Part shown: positions 57,824 to 64,000 of the stretch, one piece after another
Layout of the letters: the number at the start of each line of letters is the position of its first letter
Position numbering within the stretch: position 1 is the first letter of the stretch
Assembly (NCBI RefSeq): GCF_002964975.1
Contig: NZ_PSZM01000036.1
Location: 124,001-188,000 of the forward strand
Source: Apibacter adventoris
GTDB lineage: Bacteria; Bacteroidota; Bacteroidia; Flavobacteriales; Weeksellaceae
DNA length: 64,000 nucleotides
Reading direction: 5' to 3'
Made by a program: the position numbers and the translations under genes
The notes under the pieces: model-generated
The model's database searches: none
What the model saw: only the letters and a program-made list of their open reading frames with translations
What the model was told of the DNA's origin: nothing

Positions 57824-57862
57824 ATATGAAAAAAGACTGCTTTATGCAGTCTTTTTTCATAT
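57824..57862. terminator. Terminator between tsf and mntH, probably bidirectional
   Basis: ATATGAAAAAAGACTGC (57824-57840) pairs completely with GCAGTCTTTTTTCATAT (57846-57862) around TTTAT. It serves tsf on the plus strand and, from its A-rich left arm, could also end the mntH transcript. Confidence 0.9.
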
Positions 57863-57887
57863 AAATATGTAAACTTGACTTATAGAT

Positions 57888-59747
57888 TTAAACCATTAAT
57901 ATAGGTATATCGGCTTTATGTCTTAGTTTATTTGCCGTTGTTCCAAAAATAAAATCCCCTAATGCCTTATGACCATGTTTTCCTACTAATAAAAAGTCTA
58001 TATTTTCTTCTTTAATTAATTCAGGTAGCCTTAACGAAGGAGTACCGAAACCAAGCTTTGTTTCAACATTATTATAACCTTCATTAATTAAAAAATTTTT
58101 ATATTCATTTAATTTATTTTGGTCAAAATTCACCTCATAATCATTAGCCATTTTTCCATAATAATTAGCAGATACACTTTCAGTTATATGAAATATTGTG
58201 ATTTTACAATTTTCGGTTACAAATAAAGGAATATAATTTAATATTCGATTATCGGCTTCACTAAAGTCTAAAGCAATTCCAATATTTTTTAAAGGTTTAA
58301 TTTGATTTATTTTTTTGTGAATTGGAAGATTATGTATATTGAAATTGACTTTTTTAGTTTTTCTAATAAATGGATAGAAAAGAATGTATAATAAAAATAA
58401 TAAAAGGCTTAATGAAAATATACTTATAAATATCTTGGTAATCGAAGAAATGGCCGAATTATTAAGTATTACAATTTCTTCATCATAAATTAATTTTATA
58501 TTAAGAAATACAATAATGCCACAAATGATCCATGATAAAATCTTTATGGGAAGCTTTATTACAAATTTTCCCATCTTTTCTTTATCGCTAACAAAATGAA
58601 TTAATGGAATTATTGCAAAACCTAATTGCATGCTAAGTAAAACCTGGCTAAATATTAACATTTCATCCACCGAACTTTCTCCTAGTATACTAATTATAAT
58701 TACTGCAGGAATAATTGCTAATAATCGTGTTAATAATCTACGTAAAGCAGGATTCATACGAAAATGTAAATAGCCTTCCATTACTATTTGCCCCGCAAGG
58801 GTACCAGTAACTGTAGAACTTTGTCCAGCGGCAATTAAAGCAATAGCAAACAGAAAAGGGGCAAGAGTTCCCAGTAAGTTAGTTAACATCTTATAAGCGT
58901 CATGTAATCCAGCGATTTCATAAAATCCAGCTTTATGAAAAGTAGCTGCTGCAAGTATTAATATTGCAGCATTTACAAAAAAAGCCAAGTTTAAAGCAAT
59001 TAAACTATCATAAAAATTATACTTAATAGCTTTTTTTATAGATTTATAATCTCTCCCTATTTTTCTAGTTTGTACTAAAGCCGAATGTAAATATAAATTA
59101 TGAGGCATTACTGTTGCACCAATAATTCCTATGGCTATATACAAAGCTTCATTATTTGGAAGAGTAGGTCTGAAACCTTTAACCACTTCACCAATTTCAG
59201 GTTTGGCTAAAAACATTTCAATTAAAAAACATCCACCTATAATACTAATTAAGACGATGATAAAAGCCTCCATTTTTCGTATGCCAAATCTTTGAAGAAC
59301 TAATAATAATAAGGTATCTAAAGCAGCAATCCATACTCCCCATATCAAATCTAGTCCGAATAGAAGCTGCAAACCAATTGCCATCCCTAAAACCTCTGCC
59401 AGATCAGTAGCAGCAATAGCTATTTCCGCAAAAACATAAAGAATATAATTTATCCATTTAGGATAGTATTCTCTATTGGTCTGAGCAAGATCAAGACCTC
59501 TAACAATACCTAATCTGGCACTTAAGGATTGTAGAAGAAGAGCCATAATATTGCTCATAAGTAGTACCCAGATAAGTGCGTACCCAAATTTACTACCTCC
59601 AGCAATATCTGTTGCCCAATTTCCAGGATCTAAATATCCGACTGCAACCAAATATGCAGGTCCAAAAAAGGCGAATAATTTTTTCCATTTATTTCTATTA
59701 TCTGTATTTACAGATTGATGTACTTCTTGTAGAGATTTCTTACTCAA
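57888..59747 (-). CDS. mntH: Nramp metal transporter fused to a universal stress protein domain
   Basis: A 619-residue fusion. Residues 30-450 form an Nramp/MntH divalent metal:proton symporter with about 11 helices. The metal-site motifs are YLDPGNWATD in helix 1 and IIGATVMPHNLYLHS in helix 6. Residues about 475-619 are a UspA domain with an ATP-binding-type C-terminal motif (VGKHGHKALGDFIFGTTANK). The likely substrate is Mn or Fe. The Usp part may sense nucleotides or regulate transport. Such fusions recur in Bacteroidota. Monocistronic, minus strand. Confidence 0.93.
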   Translation of the reverse strand: MSKKSLQEVHQSVNTDNRNKWKKLFAFFGPAYLVAVGYLDPGNWATDIAGGSKFGYALIWVLLMSNIMALLLQSLSARLGIVRGLDLAQTNREYYPKWINYILYVFAEIAIAATDLAEVLGMAIGLQLLFGLDLIWGVWIAALDTLLLLVLQRFGIRKMEAFIIVLISIIGGCFLIEMFLAKPEIGEVVKGFRPTLPNNEALYIAIGIIGATVMPHNLYLHSALVQTRKIGRDYKSIKKAIKYNFYDSLIALNLAFFVNAAILILAAATFHKAGFYEIAGLHDAYKMLTNLLGTLAPFLFAIALIAAGQSSTVTGTLAGQIVMEGYLHFRMNPALRRLLTRLLAIIPAVIIISILGESSVDEMLIFSQVLLSMQLGFAIIPLIHFVSDKEKMGKFVIKLPIKILSWIICGIIVFLNIKLIYDEEIVILNNSAISSITKIFISIFSLSLLLFLLYILFYPFIRKTKKVNFNIHNLPIHKKINQIKPLKNIGIALDFSEADNRILNYIPLFVTENCKITIFHITESVSANYYGKMANDYEVNFDQNKLNEYKNFLINEGYNNVETKLGFGTPSLRLPELIKEENIDFLLVGKHGHKALGDFIFGTTANKLRHKADIPILMV

Positions 59748-59808
59748 TTGTTAGACTTTTCTAATTTTGTAAAGTTACATAAATTTTTATTATCTACTAT
59801 AAATATTT

Positions 59809-60126
59809 TTATGAAGGAATCCATAAATGATCTTTAAAATGGACTACTTTATTATTTTCTATTTTAATACCTTCACTTTCAAGCAATTCTTGCATTAAAT
59901 TTGAAGATGCAAAATGATTTTTTCCCGTTAGTAAACCATTTCTATTAACTACTCGATGCGCTGGTAAATTTTTAATGGAATGAGAGGAATTCATTGCATA
60001 ACCTACTAATCTAGCAGACTTTTTAGTTCCTAAAAAATTAGCGATAGCTCCATACGTGGTTATCTTTCCATAGGGGATTCTTTGTACAATTTGGTAAACT
60101 TTTTCAAAAAAATTATCATTTTTCAT
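59809..60126 (-). CDS. Alkyltransferase-like (MGMT-family) protein
   Basis: A 105-residue MGMT-fold DNA-binding protein. The motif that holds the alkyl-acceptor Cys in MGMT (PCHRV) reads PAHRVVNRNG here. No methyl transfer is therefore possible, and the protein belongs to the alkyltransferase-like group that flags O6-alkylguanine for excision repair. IPYGKITTYGAIAN and SARLVGYAMNSS are conserved. uvrA is in the same window but not linked. Confidence 0.9.
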   Translation of the reverse strand: MKNDNFFEKVYQIVQRIPYGKITTYGAIANFLGTKKSARLVGYAMNSSHSIKNLPAHRVVNRNGLLTGKNHFASSNLMQELLESEGIKIENNKVVHFKDHLWIPS

Positions 60127-60452
60127 AAATTATATTAAAAAATTGGAGCTTTTTTATTAGTTAAAAATAGTAAAAAAACGTAATATTATAAGTTTATTAT
60201 TAGTTGAGATAAACATATACTTTTATGAAATTTATTTTAATTTATTGATTTTCATTTATTTGATAGCGTACAGATAAATTCACTTATTAAAAGTATAAAA
60301 ATTTCATTCATTTTTGTTCATATATTAAAAATATTATTATATTAGAGCAAATGAAGTTAAGACTTCAAGCACAAACCAAAAAATGAGAAAAAATATATTT
60401 TGTTTTCTTAATGTTTTTTAATATTTTAGAAGGTTAAGGAAGTAAAATAAAG

Positions 60453-60489
60453 GAATGACTCTAAGTAAATTTAGAGTCATTCTTTTTTT
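60453..60489 (+). terminator. Orphan terminator, possible end of a small RNA
   Basis: GAATGACTCTAA (60453-60464) pairs perfectly with TTAGAGTCATTC (60471-60482), followed by seven T. No protein gene precedes it on the plus strand (60127-60452 has only frames of about a dozen codons). It may end a small non-coding RNA transcribed from within that stretch, or be left from a lost gene. Confidence 0.75.
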
Positions 60490-60594
60490 ATAAATTAAAC
60501 TGATTCTTGTACTAAAATTTTATGTAATTAATTACAAAGAAGTTAATAAATCACGGAATTTTTAAAATATCAAATATAACAGTTTAAATATATT

Positions 60595-60717
60595 TTGTTT
60601 TATCAACGCTATAATTTTAATAGATTAAAGGATAGTAAATTTATTTATAACGAAGAAATGAAAAATGTTAAAAAAGAAAATGATGTTGGAAAAGATATGT
60701 TCATATTTTTAAAATAA
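60595..60717 (+). other. Possible small or remnant reading frame
   Basis: A 40-codon frame with TTG start, open back to 60580, reads YQRYNFNRLKDSKFIYNEEM, then KNVKKENDVGKDMFIFLK. The composition is protein-like, but no start context, promoter or family is recognised. It may be the end of a lost gene. The rest of the 605-base gap shows only the orphan terminator. Confidence 0.3.
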
Positions 60718-60731
60718 TAAAAAATATTTGA

Positions 60732-61259
60732 TCAACCTTTATTCAATTGTTTTTTTAGGAGGGAAAGAGTCTTTTTTTGACTTTCAAAAGCTAATTCGTC
60801 TATGTCTATTTCTGTAATTTTTTTCCATAAGAACCCTTTTAATTCTATAGTATCAAAATCTTCTATTAATAAATGATCATCTCTATATAGGAAAAATAAA
60901 TCAATAGTATTATATAAAATATTTTTATATAAATAAGTATTAGGATTAGAATTTATGTATTGAAGTTTTGTTTTGTCTATGTCTATATTTAATTCTTCTT
61001 TTAATTCCCGTACACAGCTGAACTCGGCAGTTTCTGCGGGATCTATAAAACCACCTGCCAGATCCAGATAACCTTTTTGAGGATCTTTATTTCGTACAGT
61101 TAGTAGGATTTTGTCTTCTTTTTGAATTATAACAGCTACAGCACCTGCTGTATTATGGTAAAACTCAAAATCACAATCGGTACACGTAATTTTAATTCCT
61201 TTATCAAATATAAGATGAGGACTTTTACAATTGGGGCAATATTTGAAAATAGGATCCAT
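60732..61259 (-). CDS. NUDIX hydrolase with N-terminal zinc ribbon
   Basis: A 175-residue protein. The first 35 residues form a Cys4 zinc ribbon (YCPNCKSPHL and CTDCDFEFY). They are followed by a NUDIX domain with the box GGFIDPAETAEFSCVRELKE then EL. Ribbon-NUDIX proteins include NADH pyrophosphatase-like enzymes, but the NudC SQPWPFPxS motif is absent, so the substrate is open. Minus strand, single gene. Confidence 0.9.
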   Translation of the reverse strand: MDPIFKYCPNCKSPHLIFDKGIKITCTDCDFEFYHNTAGAVAVIIQKEDKILLTVRNKDPQKGYLDLAGGFIDPAETAEFSCVRELKEELNIDIDKTKLQYINSNPNTYLYKNILYNTIDLFFLYRDDHLLIEDFDTIELKGFLWKKITEIDIDELAFESQKKTLSLLKKQLNKG

Positions 61260-61478
61260 AAGAAAATTTATTTGACAAACAAATGTAAGCAGGAAAATAT
61301 AATATTTTGCATAAAATATTAAAAATCTATTTGTTATAAACTAAATATAAATTTGTTAAATAAATAAAAATAAAACAGTTAAAACATTATTACTTATAAA
61401 ATCGGATAGTATATATTTTCCCTATTGTGTTATAATAAAATAAAAAACAAATTGTTTTTTATCTGAATTTATTACTAG

Positions 61479-61486
61479 TAAATTTG
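61479..61486 (+). promoter_or_regulatory. -7 box of tpx
   Basis: TAAATTTG, an exact TAnnTTTG match 25 bases before the tpx ATG. A TTG lies 24 bases upstream (61452-61454), slightly long for the usual spacing. Confidence 0.5.
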
Positions 61487-61510
61487 ATTTAGATTTATAA
61501 AATAAGAATT

Positions 61511-62011
61511 ATGGCAACAGTAACATTAAAAGGAAACCTAGTACATACAACAGGGAATTTGCCCAAAGTGGGTTCACTAATTCCTGATTTTACATTGATA
61601 GATGCAGATTTATCACCAAAAAAATTATCAGATTATAAAGGAAAGAAATTAGTATTAAATATTTTCCCAAGTGTTGATACAGGTACATGTGCAATGTCAG
61701 TGAGAGAATTTAACCAAAAAGCTTCAACATTAGTAAATACAGTAGTGTTGTGTATATCTAAGGACTTACCCTTTGCTCAAAAACGTTTTTGTGCTGCTGA
61801 AGGATTGAAAAATGTAATTACGCTTTCAGCATTTCGTTCTTCATTTGGTAAAGACTATGGGCTAGAGTTTTCAGATGGACCTATGAAAGGGCTATTAAGT
61901 CGTGTAGTAATTATTGTAGATGAAAAAGGAAAAGTTATATATGAAGAACAAGTTCCTGAAATTTCACACGAGCCGGATTATGATTCTGCTTTAAAAACAC
62001 TAATAAAATAG
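61511..62011 (+). CDS. tpx: Thiol peroxidase (Tpx)
   Basis: A 166-residue atypical 2-Cys peroxiredoxin that reduces hydroperoxides with thioredoxin. The peroxidatic Cys60 is in [15 protein letters not shown], and the resolving Cys94 in [11 protein letters not shown], matching positions 61 and 95 of the E. coli enzyme. [13 protein letters not shown] at the N-terminus is also typical. Single gene. Confidence 0.95.
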   Translation: MATVTLKGNLVHTTGNLPKVGSLIPDFTLIDADLSPKKLSDYKGKKLVLNIFPSVDTGTCAMSVREFNQKASTLVNTVVLCISKDLPFAQKRFCAAEGLKNVITLSAFRSSFGKDYGLEFSDGPMKGLLSRVVIIVDEKGKVIYEEQVPEISHEPDYDSALKTLIK

Positions 62012-62101
62012 ATGTGAAAATTAAAATATAAAAAAAAATGTTTTGATATATTTTATGAGGAAACTCAGGTTTGATTAAATGATTATATTTCAACTATTTT
62101 G

Positions 62102-62109
62102 TACCTTTA
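62102..62109 (+). promoter_or_regulatory. -7 box of fbaA
   Basis: TACCTTTA (seven of eight to TAnnTTTG), 29 bases before the fbaA ATG. No -33 TTG at the usual distance. Confidence 0.4.
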
Positions 62110-62137
62110 CATCAAAAAATAATAAAAAATAAAAATC

Positions 62138-63205
62138 ATGAGTAGAAAATTTCCTGCTGGTGTAGCAACCGGTTCATTAGTAAAAGAAATATTTGAGTAT
62201 GCTAAAGAAAAACAATTTGCTTTACCCGCATGTAACGTAATAGGTTCTAGTAATATAAATGCAGCGTTGGAAACTGCTGTTAGGTTAAATGCACCTATTA
62301 TTATACAGTTTTCTAATGGAGGAGCACAATTTAATGCCGGAAAAGGATTTAAAAGTGAAACCCAAAGAGCAGATGTACTAGGAGCTATTGCAGGAGCAAA
62401 ACATATACACACATTAGCAGAAGCCTATGGTGCTACTGTAATTTTACATACAGACCATTGTGCAAAAAAATTATTACCTTGGATAGATGGGTTACTAACA
62501 GCAAATGAAGAATTTTATAAAAAAGAAGGGAAAACCTTATATTCTTCTCACATGTTAGATCTTTCAGAACAACCATTGAATGAAAATTTAGAAATTTCTT
62601 CCCAATATTTTGAAAGAATGGCTAAAATAGGAATGACTTTAGAAGTAGAAATTGGTATAACCGGAGGAGAAGAAGACGGAGTAGATAATTCAGATGTAGA
62701 CAGTTCTAAACTATATACACAACCGGAAGATGTATATAAAACTTACCAAGCACTAAACGCTATAAGTCCCAATTTTACAATAGCAGCAGCTTTTGGTAAT
62801 GTACATGGGGTTTATAAACCTGGAAATGTAAAATTAGAACCTAAAATTTTACATAATTCCCAAGAATATATTCAAAAGCAAATTGGAGGTACTTCCAAGC
62901 CAATTAACTTTGTGTTTCATGGAGGATCAGGTTCTTCTTTAGAAGAAATAAGAGAAGCTATTAGTTATGGGGTAATTAAAATGAATATAGATACAGATCT
63001 ACAATTTGCCTATTTAGAAGGAGTAAGAAATTATGTGGAAACAAATATAGATTACTTAAAATCTCAGGTAGGTAATCCAACTGGAGAAGATGCTCCTAAT
63101 AAAAAATATTATGATCCAAGAGTATGGGTTCGAAAAGCTGAAGATTCTTTTTCTAAAAGATTAGAAAAAGCTTTTGAAGATTTAAATAATATCAACACTT
63201 TATAA
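62138..63205 (+). CDS. fbaA: Class II fructose-bisphosphate aldolase
   Basis: A 355-residue class IIa zinc aldolase of glycolysis and gluconeogenesis. The zinc His and catalytic Asp are in HTDHCAKKLLPW. Further zinc ligands are in EVEIGITGGEEDG, GNVHGVYKPGN and FHGGSGS. Length and motifs match the E. coli FbaA type. A terminator follows. Confidence 0.96.
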   Translation: MSRKFPAGVATGSLVKEIFEYAKEKQFALPACNVIGSSNINAALETAVRLNAPIIIQFSNGGAQFNAGKGFKSETQRADVLGAIAGAKHIHTLAEAYGATVILHTDHCAKKLLPWIDGLLTANEEFYKKEGKTLYSSHMLDLSEQPLNENLEISSQYFERMAKIGMTLEVEIGITGGEEDGVDNSDVDSSKLYTQPEDVYKTYQALNAISPNFTIAAAFGNVHGVYKPGNVKLEPKILHNSQEYIQKQIGGTSKPINFVFHGGSGSSLEEIREAISYGVIKMNIDTDLQFAYLEGVRNYVETNIDYLKSQVGNPTGEDAPNKKYYDPRVWVRKAEDSFSKRLEKAFEDLNNINTL

Positions 63206-63223
63206 AAAATAATATCAAAAATA

Positions 63224-63259
63224 AAAAAGACTTCCATGATTTCGGGAGTCTTTTTTTTT
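63224..63259 (+). terminator. Terminator after fbaA
   Basis: AAAAAGACTTCC pairs with GGGAGTCTTTTT (one G-T pair) around an eight-base loop, followed by a long T run. Confidence 0.88.
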
Positions 63260-63305
63260 GTACATTTATAAATTATAATCTATACTTAATTAAAAATTAA
63301 AAACT

Positions 63306-64000
63306 ATGAAAGAATCAAAGTATTTAATAACAGCAATAATTGGAGGTTTATCTATAATTTTAGCTGCCTACTTTTTAGGGAATTCTATTAAAAATAAAAA
63401 TAAAACAACTTCTATTTCCGTGACAGGGTCGGGAACTAAAGATTTTGTATCAGATCTTATAGTGTGGAATGGAGGATTTTCTAAGAAAAATATGGATTTA
63501 AAAGAAGCCTATGTAGGATTAGAACAAGACAGGCAAAAAATAAAAGAATATCTTATGTCTAAAGGATTCGCAGAAGCAGATATTGTTTTTTCTGCCGTAG
63601 ATATTGACAAGGAATATGATTATAAAGGTTATGATGTAGGCAGTCAGAGAATTTTTACAGGATATAAGTTGCAGCAAACCGTATCAATAGAGTCTAAAGA
63701 TGTTCAAAAAGTGGAAAACCTTTCCCGCCAGATTACTGAATTAATTAATAACGGAGTTGAACTGTATTCTAGAGCTCCCTCTTATTATTATACCAAGTTG
63801 GCAGATCTTAAGATACAGATGATAGCGGATGCCACTAAAGATGCTAGAAAAAGAGCAGAAGAAATTGCAGTTAATGCAGGAGGAAAGTTAGGCAATTTAA
63901 AAAAGGCGAACTTAGGAGTTTTTCAAATTACTGCACAAAACTCATCAGACGAAGATTATTCCTGGGGAGGAACATTTAATACTTCTTCTAAAAACAAGAC
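63306..64000 (+). CDS. SIMPL-domain (DUF541) protein, cut by the window end
   Basis: The first 231 codons of a gene that runs off the window. An N-terminal membrane anchor or uncleaved signal (YLITAIIGGLSIILAAYFLG) is followed by ISVTGSGTKDFVSDLIVW, the start of a SIMPL (DUF541) domain. ATKDARKRAEEIAVNAGGKL, the conserved helix before the final strands, is also present. Family members lie in the periplasm. Their role is unclear (oxidative stress links in E. coli YggE). Confidence 0.88.
   Translation, partial: MKESKYLITAIIGGLSIILAAYFLGNSIKNKNKTTSISVTGSGTKDFVSDLIVWNGGFSKKNMDLKEAYVGLEQDRQKIKEYLMSKGFAEADIVFSAVDIDKEYDYKGYDVGSQRIFTGYKLQQTVSIESKDVQKVENLSRQITELINNGVELYSRAPSYYYTKLADLKIQMIADATKDARKRAEEIAVNAGGKLGNLKKANLGVFQITAQNSSDEDYSWGGTFNTSSKNK

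Overview
The window is AT-rich (roughly 30% GC by eye), gene-dense chromosomal DNA from a member of the Bacteroidota, most likely class Flavobacteriia. The evidence is the repeated Bacteroidota promoter box TAnnTTTG ahead of genes, the lack of Shine-Dalgarno sites, lipoproteins with the consensus S-C-K/x-x-x, a menaquinone gene (menA), the OmpA/TSP3 porin, the long NusB, the miaB / sigma-54 activator / lptE / secG order, and the DUF1573-yajC pair. A host-associated Weeksellaceae-like genus such as Apibacter would fit the base composition and the contractile-secretion effectors, but the sequence alone does not fix the genus. No rRNA, tRNA, CRISPR array or intact insertion sequence was seen.

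Layout. 1-5.7 kb: end of an unidentified gene, uvrA, and aconitase on the minus strand. 6.1-14.3 kb: a seven-gene operon that looks like a complete decaprenylphosphoryl-D-arabinofuranose-type pathway (UbiA-like DPPR synthase, DprE1-like oxidase, DprE2-like reductase, HAD phosphatase) with three large multi-span GT-C-like membrane proteins, two of them a tandem duplication. 14.3-16.7 kb: two small minus-strand genes and tyrS. 17-30.9 kb: an accessory island built around a PAAR-like DUF4280 protein and a 925-residue LysM-GH19-LAS-peptidase effector. It is followed by an orphan toxin cassette that repeats the carrier/toxin junction, a fragment of a CHAP/NlpC-type enzyme, seven putative immunity lipoproteins and several decayed copies. 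This looks like a polymorphic type VI secretion (or related contractile system) effector-immunity array targeting peptidoglycan.

31-46.4 kb: a DUF4139 protein, a secreted nitroreductase, menA-yjjG-rnhA, a C40 peptidase lipoprotein, a YbiT-like ABC-F ATPase divergent from smpB, an OmpA porin with an 87-bp TSP3 repeat, a kdsB / DUF2846 / kdnB group suggesting 8-amino-Kdo in the lipopolysaccharide, several small secreted proteins and a DASS transporter. 46.5-57.8 kb: housekeeping (miaB, sigma-54 activator, lptE, a TPR protein, secG, nusB, a DUF1573 lipoprotein, yajC, mnmA, recO, rplM-rpsI, rpsB-tsf). 57.9-64 kb: an Nramp transporter fused to a universal stress domain, an alkyltransferase-like protein, a 600-bp gap with an orphan terminator, a NUDIX hydrolase, tpx, fbaA and the start of a SIMPL-domain gene cut by the window edge.

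How the parts connect: the arabinofuranose operon, kdsB/kdnB, lptE and OmpA all concern the outer membrane and surface glycans. The effector island concerns attack on, and self-protection of, peptidoglycan. The rest is core metabolism and translation. The two regions most worth follow-up are the D-arabinofuranose operon and the modular effector/orphan-cassette/immunity-lipoprotein array.
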